The notes: generated by a model from the letters alone, not told the origin. Counted from the stretch's first letter, positions 7,760 to 15,399 are shown. The stretch is 54,957 bases of DNA from Streptomyces albipurpureus (GCF_023701525.1 NZ_JAMQAW010000008.1:195107-250063), one strand, 5' to 3'. Numbers and translations: made by a program.

Positions 7760-8803
7760 TTACTCGACCTCGGCCAGCGGGTTGAGCACCAACGGCTGGA
7801 TCTTGCCCTCCAGCATGGCGCCAAGACCCAGGACAGCACAGATGTCCGGCCGTTCCGCGATCTGCACCGGCATTCCGGTCGCGTCCCGCAGCATCTGATC
7901 AAAACCCGGCAGCAGTGCGCTGCCTCCCACCATCATGATCCCCCGGTCAGCGAGGTCTGCGACCAGGTCGGGTGGGCAGTCCCGCAGCACCTTGCCGATG
8001 CCGTCGAGTACGGAGGTGAGCGGGGTGTGGATGGCGTTGCGGACGGCCGCGGTGTTCACATGCACCGAACGCGCCAGTCCGGTGGCCACGTCCCGACCGT
8101 GGATCTCGGTTGACTCCGGGCCCTTGGATGTGAGGCCGTTGCCGTGCAGCGCGATCTGGAGGGGGCGTACCGACTGGCTGGGCAGCATCAGCTCGTGCTG
8201 GGTGCGCAGATGCTGGATCACCGCATGGTCGATGGCGTTGCCGCCGACGGGGACCCGCGCGGCCGTGACGATCGAGCCGAGCGAGAGCACCGCGATCTGG
8301 GTGGTCGCCGCACCACACACCATGATCATGGTCGCCGTCGGCTGCTCCACCGGAAGACCACAGCCGACCGCCGCCGCGATCAGGGTGTCCACGAGGACGA
8401 CCCGCCGCGCACCGAGGCCGACGAGCGTCTCCACGGCGGCGCGCTGGGCGAGCGGATCGCTGAGGTGGGGAGTGCAGGCCGCGGCGCGCAGTCTCGGCTT
8501 GCGGCGCAGCTGGCGGCGGAGCTTCTCACCGAGGAGATGGCGGAGCATCCGCTGGGCCATGTCGATATCGACGACCGTGCCGCCGGAGACGGGACGGGCG
8601 ACCTGGATGTAGTCGGGGGTGCGGCCGGTCATCTGCTCGGCGAGCGCGCCCACGGCGACCAGGCAACCGGTGCGGGTGTTCACGGCGGCGACACTCGGCT
8701 CATCGACAACGAGACCGACACCCTTGACGAAGACCCTGGTCCGCGCGGCCCCCAGGTCGACGGCGACATGGCAGCGGCGCAACTGTTCCAGACTGACGGT
8801 CAC
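7760..8803 (-). CDS. mbl: MreB/Mbl-like actin-fold protein with altered phosphate-binding motifs
   Basis: A 347-residue MreB-family protein. The phosphate-1 strand VAVDLGAARTRVFV (13-26) and adenosine motif MMVGGSALLPGFDQML (290-305) are recognisable. The phosphate-2 motif, normally VDIGGGTTE, reads MVCGAATTQ (161-169), so the Asp and two glycines are lost. The segment that usually carries catalytic glutamates (IEEPMAAA) reads VDTLIAAA (138-145). ATP hydrolysis is therefore doubtful. Bacterial actins of this group scaffold cell-wall synthesis at the membrane; in Streptomyces they act mainly in spore-wall formation. GTG 8803 has GGGAGG eight bases upstream, while an upstream in-frame start would add an unrelated N-terminus. 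It is followed after 19 bases by the GAF kinase. The symbol reflects similarity and remembered gene order. Confidence 0.82.
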   Translation of the reverse strand: MTVSLEQLRRCHVAVDLGAARTRVFVKGVGLVVDEPSVAAVNTRTGCLVAVGALAEQMTGRTPDYIQVARPVSGGTVVDIDMAQRMLRHLLGEKLRRQLRRKPRLRAAACTPHLSDPLAQRAAVETLVGLGARRVVLVDTLIAAAVGCGLPVEQPTATMIMVCGAATTQIAVLSLGSIVTAARVPVGGNAIDHAVIQHLRTQHELMLPSQSVRPLQIALHGNGLTSKGPESTEIHGRDVATGLARSVHVNTAAVRNAIHTPLTSVLDGIGKVLRDCPPDLVADLADRGIMMVGGSALLPGFDQMLRDATGMPVQIAERPDICAVLGLGAMLEGKIQPLVLNPLAEVE

Positions 8804-8970
8804 GGCGAATCCTCCCGAGTGCGGTACCTGATCGCATCGTCGGGCGGCGGCGGAGCCGGCGCGCGCTGAGTAGGCCGCTCGGGGGAATCCGTGGTCGGGT
8901 GAATCCGTCTGCGGTGAGCACATCCGCTCCCTGACCCGGGGGAGCCAGGGAGCCAGGACAGTGCCCGGGG

Positions 8971-9912
8971 TCAGGGAACCAGGACGAGTTTCCTACCCGC
9001 CCCGTGAACCTGGCGTTCCCAGGCCGCTCCGACATCCCGTAGCGGAACCGCCTCGGCGTCCACGGCGATCGTCTGTTCGCCGATCAGCCGCGTCAGTGTC
9101 AGATAGGCGTCCTGGCGCACCGGTAGCGGGCACTGGAACAGGGCGTAGCCCCGTAGGTCCACGCCGCGGGAGCGCAGGACGGCCGCGGGGAGTGTCATCT
9201 CGGGATCGGCCATGTGCCCGAGTTGGATGTGGCGGCAGCCTTGCGCGGCGGCCTGGAGGGCGGCCAGTGCCGGGGCTCCCCAGAGCGGGTCGATGATGAC
9301 GTCGGCACCGCCGTCGGTCGCCTCGCGCAGTCGTTGGGCCGGATCGCCGTCGTCGCCATCGATGGCGACGACGGCGTCGGCACCGATGCCGGTGAGGGCG
9401 GTGAGTCTCTCCCCGCCCAGATCCGCGGCCACCACCCGTCCGGCGCCCTGTGCCCTGGCCGCCTGTACGGCGATCCGGCCGAGCGCCCCGGCGGCCCCCA
9501 GGACGAGGACGGTCTCCCCGGGGACGAGTTTTGCCCGCCAACTGAGCGCGGTCCAGGCCGCCAGCCCGCTGTTGCCCACGGCGGCCGCTGAGATGTCGTC
9601 GGCCGCCGGGTCCACCGCCAGCAGGGCATCGCGCGGGACCAGCGCCCGTTCACCCCAGGCTCCGAACGGGGGAACGGTCACATCGAAGAAGACCCGGCTG
9701 CCGTTCTCCAGCAGTCCGATCCCGTCACTGCCCGGCACGAAGGGCACCTTCGGAGGGGTGGCGTAGAACTTCCCGGACGACATCAGCACGGTGAAGTGAT
9801 TGACCCCGGCCGCCGTGATGGTGACCACCGCCTCGTCTTCGGCGGGTTGCGGGTCATCGAAATCACCGTAGTGCGGGGCCTTTCCCAGTTCGGTGATAAC
9901 AGCTGCCTTCAT
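8971..9912 (-). CDS. Zinc-type alcohol dehydrogenase / quinone oxidoreductase family protein
   Basis: A 313-residue MDR-superfamily oxidoreductase. The catalytic GroES-like domain covers about residues 1-120 and the Rossmann domain about 120-270, with NADPH-binding glycine motif VLVLGAAGALGRIAVQAA. The short length and lack of the structural-zinc cysteine cluster point to the quinone-oxidoreductase side of the family rather than a true zinc alcohol dehydrogenase. The ATG at 9912 opens the typical MKAAVITELGKAP. It follows the amidohydrolase gene on the same strand after 227 bases, so it may or may not share a transcript. The substrate is unknown. Confidence 0.85.
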   Translation of the reverse strand: MKAAVITELGKAPHYGDFDDPQPAEDEAVVTITAAGVNHFTVLMSSGKFYATPPKVPFVPGSDGIGLLENGSRVFFDVTVPPFGAWGERALVPRDALLAVDPAADDISAAAVGNSGLAAWTALSWRAKLVPGETVLVLGAAGALGRIAVQAARAQGAGRVVAADLGGERLTALTGIGADAVVAIDGDDGDPAQRLREATDGGADVIIDPLWGAPALAALQAAAQGCRHIQLGHMADPEMTLPAAVLRSRGVDLRGYALFQCPLPVRQDAYLTLTRLIGEQTIAVDAEAVPLRDVGAAWERQVHGAGRKLVLVP

Positions 9913-10139
9913 GACTGCGTCGCCGCCTTTGCCTTGGGTGGCCCGGTCGCTGCCGACTGAGGACCGAATACCGTACGGACACCATCTCTCATGTGCCGGA
10001 CGGTCGCGGGGTGGCGGACGTCCCTGTGTGCCCCGAGCCGTCCGGCACGGGCCTTCGTTCCCCATCAGGGCCCCTCGCCGGGCGGCACGGGATTCATACG
10101 GCGAAGCTCTCTCTTCTCAGGTTGCAGGTGCAGGTCGAG

Positions 10140-11504
10140 CTACCGGACGCCCGCGTTGGTCTGCTGCCATTCCGGGGTGAGTCCGGCGGCGGTCAGCACG
10201 CTGTCGCGGGACTCCTCGGCGAGTGCGCGTAGGCGGGGCATGTCGACGCCGACCAGCCGGCCGTCCCGCTTGCGGATCTCGCCTCGGACGATGACGGTGT
10301 CCACGTTCGATGTGTCGGCGCTGGTGGTGACCGTGGCGACGGGGTCCACCAGGGGCATGGTGTTGATGCTGTCGGCGCGGATGAGGACGATATCGGCGTC
10401 CTTGCCGATGCTCAGTGAGCCGACCCTGTCCTCAAGGCCGCAGGCGATCGCTCCGTTCAGAGTGGCGAACTGGAGCAGGTCGGCATGGGTGAGCCGGGCC
10501 GTGAAGGGGACGTCGGCATCGTCGCCGAAGGACCGTATGCGGTCCTGGGCGAGGGCGGTGCGCATCTGGGTGAACATGTCGCCGGGTGCGGTGCACACGA
10601 CGTCCACGCTCAGGGTGGGGTTCAGACCCCTGTCCATGGCCCGGCCGGTGGGCGGGTGGCCGAGTCCGAGGACCATCTCCACATACGGCGCGATGGAGAT
10701 GGTGCCGCCGGTGTCCGCGATGTGCTGGATCTCCTCGTCGGTCGTCGTGGTCGCGTGGACATAGGTGGTGTCCGGTCCCATCAGACCGGCCTTGTGGAGT
10801 TCGTTGACGGCCTGGGTGTGGAGTCCGGTGATTCGCATGCCGACATGCACGGTGATCCGGGAGGCGAGTTCGCGTGCGAGGCGCCAGTCGTGCTCGACGA
10901 TCTCCGGGCGGCAGATTCCCGGACCGCGCAGGGCCATGGCGAAAGTGAGCAGATCGTTGTCGGACGAGAAGTGCTCGGACCGTACCCGGCGGGCGTCCTC
11001 GGAGTGGGGCAGCACACTGTCCACCCATGCCTCGGCGCTGGCGGGTGTGCCGTGTGCGTACATGGCGCGGATGCCGGCTTCGCGCAGCCCGGCTATTCCG
11101 GCGTCGGTGTGTTCGGGGGTGTTGTTGCAGTGCGACCAGTCGACCAGTGTGGTGATGCCGGCGTTCAGCGCTTCCAGTGACCCGAGCAGATTGCCCGCGT
11201 AGATGTCCTGCGGGCGGTAGGCCGGGCCCAGGGTGGCGATCATGGCGCCGAGGTACTGGTCGATGGTGCACGAGGGCAGCAGTCCCCGGGTCGCGGTCTC
11301 CCAGGTGTGGCGATGGGTGTCGATGAAGCCGGGGATCACCACGGTGCCCGTGGCGTCCACCACCTCGGCGTCGACGGTGTCGAGGCCCGGTGCGACAGCG
11401 ACGATCTTGCCGTCCTCGACCAGGATGTCCGTCTCCGGGCGGTTCCCGATCGCGGGGTCCTGCGAGACCACGAAACCGTTTTTGATCAGAAGTCGATTCG
11501 CCAT
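10140..11504 (-). CDS. Amidohydrolase-superfamily deaminase/hydrolase (TrzA/SsnA-like)
   Basis: A 454-residue metal-dependent hydrolase of the chlorohydrolase/cytosine-deaminase-like group. The N- and C-terminal strands form the composite beta-sandwich typical of the family. The metal site starts with VIPGFIDTHRHTWE (HxH), a third ligand lies in ITVHVGMR, and a further conserved His is in TTYVHATTTTDEE. The metal Asp is probably that in TLSVDVVCTAPGDM. Substrates of related enzymes are deaminated purines, pyrimidines or triazines; the actual one is unknown. A strong promoter is visible upstream. The alcohol dehydrogenase gene follows on the same strand. Confidence 0.87.
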   Translation of the reverse strand: MANRLLIKNGFVVSQDPAIGNRPETDILVEDGKIVAVAPGLDTVDAEVVDATGTVVIPGFIDTHRHTWETATRGLLPSCTIDQYLGAMIATLGPAYRPQDIYAGNLLGSLEALNAGITTLVDWSHCNNTPEHTDAGIAGLREAGIRAMYAHGTPASAEAWVDSVLPHSEDARRVRSEHFSSDNDLLTFAMALRGPGICRPEIVEHDWRLARELASRITVHVGMRITGLHTQAVNELHKAGLMGPDTTYVHATTTTDEEIQHIADTGGTISIAPYVEMVLGLGHPPTGRAMDRGLNPTLSVDVVCTAPGDMFTQMRTALAQDRIRSFGDDADVPFTARLTHADLLQFATLNGAIACGLEDRVGSLSIGKDADIVLIRADSINTMPLVDPVATVTTSADTSNVDTVIVRGEIRKRDGRLVGVDMPRLRALAEESRDSVLTAAGLTPEWQQTNAGVR

Positions 11505-11614
11505 TTCTCATGTCCCGTCGTTGGTGGAGCTGACGAAAAACCTTGAGGCACCGCTTCCGGGCTTCGGCCGGAACGGTGTCGCGCCCGGCGCCCACTCATG
11601 GCCAGTATCGTAGG

Positions 11615-11642
11615 TATATAAGCCATAGATTCGAATAGTCAA
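11615..11642 (-). promoter_or_regulatory. Predicted sigma-70-type promoter of the amidohydrolase gene with palindromes
   Basis: On the minus strand, TTGACT (11642-11637) and TATATA (11620-11615) are 16 bases apart, or 18 bases if TATACC is taken as the -10. The spacer contains the palindrome ATTCGAAT (11629-11636), and CTTTCGAAAG (11646-11655) lies just upstream of the -35. Predicted transcription would begin about 100 bases before the ATG. The TTCGAA-cored palindromes could bind a regulator; none is encoded beside it. Confidence 0.6.
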
Positions 11643-12034
11643 TATCTTTCGAAAGTTTTCCTAAGGTTCGGAAGTTGCTTCTGGGGTGTGACCGCAGGGT
11701 CGCTCAGGGTTGCCGACCGCGGTCGTGGGTGAGGGTGAGACGGCGGCTCGCAAGCCCGCCGACGGCCTTCCCGATGGCATCGGACACTCCGGTGGCCCAT
11801 GCCGCTCACCCCGGGCGGCTGACTCCGGCGGGGCCGCGCCCGGGAGTGTCTACTCGCCGGTGGGTGGCCTCACGCGTCGGCGATCCGGCCTGGCTCCTCG
11901 GTCGATCCGGCCTGGTTCCTGGGTTCGGAACGGGCGCGCGCAAGACGTCGGCCGGACGTCAGCCGCCCCCGCGCTCGGCGACCCGCTGGCGGTCCCCGCG
12001 ACTGCGGGGAAGCGCGCTGGGTGGGTCATGTCTC

Positions 12035-12060
12035 CGGGGCGGCCCGGACGGGCCGCCCCG
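12035..12060. terminator. Intrinsic terminator hairpin
   Basis: CGGGGCGGCCCG pairs with CGGGCCGCCCCG around a central GA. It lies 38 bases beyond the stop of the minus-strand gene ending at 12098 and probably ends its transcript. There is no U tract, as is usual in Streptomyces. Confidence 0.6.
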
Positions 12061-12097
12061 ATGGGCCCATCGGGGCGGTGGGGCCGCCGTAGCCGCC

Positions 12098-12658
12098 TCA
12101 CAGCAGCCGTTGCAGCAGTCCCCAGCAGAACTCCGCGGTACGGATCTCCCCGCCCGGGAGCGTCAGCGACAGCCCCCAGCGGGTGGGGGCCGAGCCCTGG
12201 AGGGGAGTGGCGGGCGCGAAGGCCCGCGCCGCCTCGTCGACCGTGCAGGACCAGGGGCGCAGATCGTCCGCGGTGGTCAACTCCGGCCCCGCCGCGCCTC
12301 GGGCACGTACCAGCCATTCGTTCCACACCGCCCCGCCCTTGGCCGCGGCCAGCACCTCAAAGCGGAGATCGGGCCAGAGCGGCACCGGCCACAGCAGCGC
12401 GTCGCACTCCAGATCGCCGACGCGCTTGCGCTCGACGAGCTCGGGTTCGCCGAGGACCGAGCGGTACCGGCTGAGGGACCCTCGGCCCCCAGGCGAACGC
12501 ACCATGGCCTGCCAGCGTCGGTTCGCCTCCCGCATGACGGCGGTCGAGGCCCCCAGCTCCCGCCGGGCGTCGTCCACCAGCTCCGGGTGGAAGTCAGCCA
12601 TCCGCCGCAGTAGGACCAGCTGGAAGTCAAGGGGCCCCAAGGGCGCTGCGGCGGTCAT
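12098..12658 (-). CDS. Conserved hypothetical protein
   Basis: I do not recognise this 186-residue protein. It is soluble, without a signal peptide or membrane segment. The sequence is rich in Trp and Leu, with phrases such as LDFQLVLLRRMADFHPELVDDARRELG cut into a helical N-terminus (about 8-40) and a mixed alpha/beta remainder ending GEIRTAEFCWGLLQRLL. Third-position GC supports coding. I chose ATG 12658, about 10 bases after AGGA; in-frame upstream codons lack a ribosome site. Its stop is followed by a strong hairpin, so it is probably a single-gene transcript. Divergent from the zinc-ribbon protein gene at 12800. Confidence 0.62.
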   Translation of the reverse strand: MTAAAPLGPLDFQLVLLRRMADFHPELVDDARRELGASTAVMREANRRWQAMVRSPGGRGSLSRYRSVLGEPELVERKRVGDLECDALLWPVPLWPDLRFEVLAAAKGGAVWNEWLVRARGAAGPELTTADDLRPWSCTVDEAARAFAPATPLQGSAPTRWGLSLTLPGGEIRTAEFCWGLLQRLL

Positions 12659-12799
12659 GGGCACCATCCTGCCCCGCCTGACACCCACGCTGACGTCAGA
12701 AGCGTGACGTGAATCCACTCGCATGGGTGATGTTCCCTCACTGGATCCTCACACCGTCCCTCACCTCTAACCCCATCAGCCTCATAGCCTTTCTGCCTC

Positions 12800-13519
12800 A
12801 TGGACTACTGCCTCCCATGCCGACGACACCTCAATGGAGCGCTCGCCTGCGCCGGCTGCGGTACGCCCGCCGATCAGGTCACCCAGCCGCCCCCCGGCCC
12901 GCTGGGTCAGCCCGGACCTCCCGGACCTGGGCGGGGGTTCAACGAGGGCGTCGACGGGGCCGAGGTGATCGAGTGGGACCAGGTGCCCCCGCGGCGGGCG
13001 CCTGCTCGGCGTGGTGCCACCGCTCCGCCCAGGACCGCCGCGCGCCGGGCTCGCACCAGACGCGGGCGCAAGGCGCTGATCGGGGGCGTGGGGCTTGCCC
13101 TGGCGGCCGGCGCGCTGGGGTTCTTCGAACTCACCGGTGACGACGACGGCGCCGCCACGGCCGTCAAGGAGAGCGCCAGGACCGAGACCGAGCCTGCGCC
13201 GGAGCCCTCGACCGAGGGCGAATCCCCGAAGCGGCCGGCTGAGGTGATCGAGCCGCCGGCGACCAGGGGCGCCCCGGTGCCCCAGCGCCCGACGGACCCC
13301 ACCACCCGTTCCCGGGCGGAACGCGGCGGCGGGCCGTCCCCGACCGGGCCGGCCTCCCGTACGGCTACCTCACCGCCGGCGCCCACCCCGAAGCAGCCAT
13401 CCGCGACGGCCGGCCCCAGCGGTTCGACCAGGCCGGGGCAGCCTCGTGTCTCGCCGCCTCCGCTGCCCGAGCCGGCGCCGTCCGAGAGCTGTGAGCGGTT
13501 CCTGTGGTGGTGCGTCTAG
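12800..13519 (+). CDS. Zinc-ribbon, single-TM, Pro/Ser/Thr-rich tail protein
   Basis: A 239-residue protein of a type often seen in Streptomyces, with no assigned function. It opens MDYCLPCRRHLNGALACAGCG, two CxxC pairs that should hold one zinc. A basic Arg-rich segment (about 65-92) precedes a single hydrophobic helix GGVGLALAAGALGFFEL (about 95-112). The rest is a long low-complexity Pro/Ser/Thr/Glu tail ending in two Trp and two Cys. A cytoplasmic zinc ribbon anchored to an extracellular tail fits the charge pattern. There is no ribosome site before the ATG, so translation may be leaderless or weak. Confidence 0.72.
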   Translation: MDYCLPCRRHLNGALACAGCGTPADQVTQPPPGPLGQPGPPGPGRGFNEGVDGAEVIEWDQVPPRRAPARRGATAPPRTAARRARTRRGRKALIGGVGLALAAGALGFFELTGDDDGAATAVKESARTETEPAPEPSTEGESPKRPAEVIEPPATRGAPVPQRPTDPTTRSRAERGGGPSPTGPASRTATSPPAPTPKQPSATAGPSGSTRPGQPRVSPPPLPEPAPSESCERFLWWCV

Positions 13520-13561
13520 GGGCTGTTCGCCGGGATCGGGGATCGAATCCCCAACAGGTCA

Positions 13562-13640
13562 GCCATCAGTGCGCAAGTCAGTCATCAGCGGGGCAGCCAT
13601 CAGCGGGGCAGCCGTCAGTGGGCCAGCCCTCAGCCGGGTC
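13562..13640. repeat. 15-bp minisatellite running into the MarR gene end
   Basis: Units GTCATCAGCGGGGCA (13581), GCCATCAGCGGGGCA (13596), GCCGTCAGTGGGCCA (13611) and GCCCTCAGCCGGGTC (13626) follow one another without gaps, with a looser copy at 13562. The last copy supplies the stop codon of the MarR gene, so repeat growth may have reshaped its C-terminus. Confidence 0.75.
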
Positions 13641-14067
13641 TCTCCGCGCCCAGCACCCGCTTCAGCAGGTCCCGCAGCACCCGGCGCTCATCGTCCGAGA
13701 GCTGGGCCAGGGGTTCACCCGCGAACTCCAGCGAGTCCCGCAGCCGGCGGGCCGTGCTCGCGCCCTCCTCGGTGGGTACGGCCAGTTTCACCCTGCGGTC
13801 CTGGGGGTCCGACCGACGCTCGACCAGGCCACGGGCCTCCAGCCGATCCACGATCCCGGTGACGTTCGACGGTTCGCAGGTGAGCTTCTCCGCTATCCGG
13901 CGCATCGGCAGTGCCTCGGCCGTCAACAGCCCCAATACTTTGGCCTGGGCTCCGGTGAGTGCGTGCTGCGCCGCTGCCTGCTCGTACTCCGAGTTGTATC
14001 GGGCCACGATGGTGCCGATGAGGTCGACTACTTCGCGTGTCAGGGGGTCACTTCGCGGTGGGGCCAT
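13630..14067 (-). CDS. MarR-family transcriptional regulator
   Basis: A 145-residue winged-helix repressor. Helices 1 and 5-6 would make the dimer interface. The DNA-binding core is ALPMRRIAEKLTCEPSNVTG, then IVDRLEARGLVERR and the wing SDPQDRRVKLAVPTEEG. MarR proteins usually respond to phenolic or oxidising small molecules. It diverges from a PTGR-type oxidoreductase gene with 91 bases between, and a palindrome and repeats there are good operator candidates. The start could instead be GTG 14076, three codons up. Its 3' end overlaps a 15-bp tandem repeat. Confidence 0.88.
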   Translation of the reverse strand: MAPPRSDPLTREVVDLIGTIVARYNSEYEQAAAQHALTGAQAKVLGLLTAEALPMRRIAEKLTCEPSNVTGIVDRLEARGLVERRSDPQDRRVKLAVPTEEGASTARRLRDSLEFAGEPLAQLSDDERRVLRDLLKRVLGAERPG

Positions 14068-14089
14068 GACGCACACGGTACTCCGATAC

Positions 14090-14135
14090 TTGACATAGTG
14101 AAATATTTAGGTCAATGGTTGTTTCACCTAGTGAA
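14090..14135. promoter_or_regulatory. Candidate MarR operator/promoter region
   Basis: TTGACA (14090-14095) resembles a -35 box for the reductase gene; the -10 is unclear. The perfect palindrome TTCACCTAGTGAA lies at 14123-14135, and its half-site AGTGAA recurs at 14097-14102. The region is unusually AT-rich. A repressor on these sites would block the rightward promoter and could also control its own gene. Confidence 0.55.
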
Positions 14136-14158
14136 CCTTTTCCAGGAGGCTATCCCGC

Positions 14159-15175
14159 ATGTCCGCACTTCCCGCGACCAGTCGTGAATGGCACCTCGTC
14201 GCCCGCCCGCACGGCTGGCCCACGGCGGAAGACGTAGCCCTTCGCGAGGTACCCGTGACCGAGCCGGGTGAAGGACGGATTCTGGTGCGCAACCGCTACT
14301 TCTCCGTCGATCCCTATATGCGCGGTCGCATGAACGACATGAAGTCGTACGTACCGCCGTTCCAGCTGGGGCAGCCCATGGAGGGGGGCGCGGTCGGCGA
14401 GATCATCGCGTCCCGTGCCGAGGGCTTCGCGGTCGGCGACCAGGTGCTCCACAATCTCGGCTGGCGGGAGTACGCAGAGGTGCCCGCGGCCGACGCGACC
14501 AAGGTCAGCGCCGAGCTCGCCCCGCTCTCCGCCTATCTCGGTGTGCTCGGCATGACCGGGCTCACCGCCTACGCCGGCCTCTTCGAGGTCGCCTCCTTCC
14601 AGGAGGGCGACACGGTCTTCGTCTCCGGTGCCGGTGGCGCGGTGGGCAGCCAGGTCGGCCAGCTGGCCCGGATCAAGGGGGCGGCCCGGGTGATCGGCTC
14701 GGCCGGCTCCGCGGAGAAGGTCCGACTGCTCACCGAGGAGTACGGCTTCGACGCGGCCTTCAACTACAAGGAAGGCCCGGTCGCCGAGCAACTGGGCAAG
14801 GCGGCTCCCGACGGGATCGACGTCTACTTCGACAATGTCGGCGGAGACCATCTGGAAGCCGCCCTCAACTCCTTCAACGTCCATGGTCGCGCCGCCATCT
14901 GCGGAATGATCTCCCTCTACAACAACACCGAGCCCGCCCCCGCCCCGCGCAACCTCGCCTATGTCATCGGCAAGCGGCTGCGCCTTCAGGGGATGCTGGT
15001 CAGGGACCATGTGGATCTTCAGCCGCAGTTCGTCCGGGATGTGGCCGGCTGGTTGGCCAGCGGCGAGTTGAAGTACCGAGAGACCACGGTCGACGGCATC
15101 GAGAACGGTTTTGACGCGTTCATCGGACTGCTGCGCGGAGAGAACATCGGCAAGATGATCGTTTCGCTTGGCTGA
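14159..15175 (+). CDS. NADP-dependent oxidoreductase, PTGR/leukotriene B4 12-hydroxydehydrogenase family
   Basis: A 338-residue MDR enzyme that should reduce alpha,beta-unsaturated ketones or aldehydes with NADPH. The family hallmarks are present: NRYFSVDPYMRGRMND early (about residues 42-57), nucleotide-binding VFVSGAGGAVGSQVGQLA (about 156-173), YFDNVGGDHLEAAL, and the GMISLYN segment. It ends GENIGKMIVSLG as the family does. AGGAGG lies nine bases before the ATG. Divergent from the MarR gene, so probably induced by the same electrophilic or phenolic ligand. This would be a detoxification role, by inference. Confidence 0.9.
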   Translation: MSALPATSREWHLVARPHGWPTAEDVALREVPVTEPGEGRILVRNRYFSVDPYMRGRMNDMKSYVPPFQLGQPMEGGAVGEIIASRAEGFAVGDQVLHNLGWREYAEVPAADATKVSAELAPLSAYLGVLGMTGLTAYAGLFEVASFQEGDTVFVSGAGGAVGSQVGQLARIKGAARVIGSAGSAEKVRLLTEEYGFDAAFNYKEGPVAEQLGKAAPDGIDVYFDNVGGDHLEAALNSFNVHGRAAICGMISLYNNTEPAPAPRNLAYVIGKRLRLQGMLVRDHVDLQPQFVRDVAGWLASGELKYRETTVDGIENGFDAFIGLLRGENIGKMIVSLG

Positions 15176-15177
15176 GG

Positions 15178-15285
15178 CTCCGGATCCCCCCGGTCCTCCG
15201 GATCCCCCCGGTCCTCCGGATTCGCCTGGTCCTCCGGATTCGCCTGGTCCTCCGGATTCGCCCGGTCCTCCGGATCCGTCTGAGC
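15178..15285. repeat. 18-bp tandem minisatellite
   Basis: Five full copies start at 15178, 15196, 15214, 15232 and 15250, with a decayed sixth at 15268. The unit is CTCCGGATCCCCCCGGTC or its variant CTCCGGATTCGCCTGGTC. It begins two bases after the reductase stop codon. Because 18 is a multiple of three, it is open in several frames, but I see no real gene in it. Confidence 0.85.
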
Positions 15286-15350
15286 CCCCGGAGTACCGGC
15301 ACGGCCCCAACGGCCGGCTCGCCTCCGGTTGACGACGGCGAGCATGACGA

Positions 15351-15386
15351 AGGGCGGCATCCCCCGCGCACGGGGGATGCCGCCCT
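15351..15386. terminator. Bidirectional intrinsic terminator
   Basis: A perfect 16-bp stem (AGGGCGGCATCCCCCG at 15351-15366 and its complement at 15371-15386) with loop CGCA. It sits between the convergent reductase and M14 carboxypeptidase genes and can serve both. Confidence 0.85.
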
Positions 15387-15399
15387 CACCCAACCTGGG

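Larger units (their letters stand above)
11505..12097. other. Intergenic region upstream of the amidohydrolase gene
   Basis: No convincing gene. The stretch at about 11600-11680 is strikingly AT-rich for this genome and holds the amidohydrolase promoter and two small palindromes (separate entry). The remainder (about 11700-12030) is GC-rich, with open frames in several phases but no codon-bias agreement or ribosome site. The right end holds a terminator hairpin. Confidence 0.5.

Noticed and set aside
13520..13565. Possible tRNA 3' end or attachment site (GGGGATCGAATCCCC resembles a T arm)
   Set aside because: The loop begins ATCGAAT rather than TTCRANY, no acceptor, D or anticodon arms fit upstream, and the preceding bases are the end of a coding gene.
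15178..15285. CRISPR-like array
   Set aside because: The repeats are contiguous 18-mers without spacers, and no cas genes are present, so it is a minisatellite.
14150..15310. Long minus-strand open frame opposite the PTGR-type reductase with a Gly-Pro-Ser repeat tail
   Set aside because: It is a shadow of the reductase gene; the repeats come from the 18-bp minisatellite and it has no ribosome site or family match.
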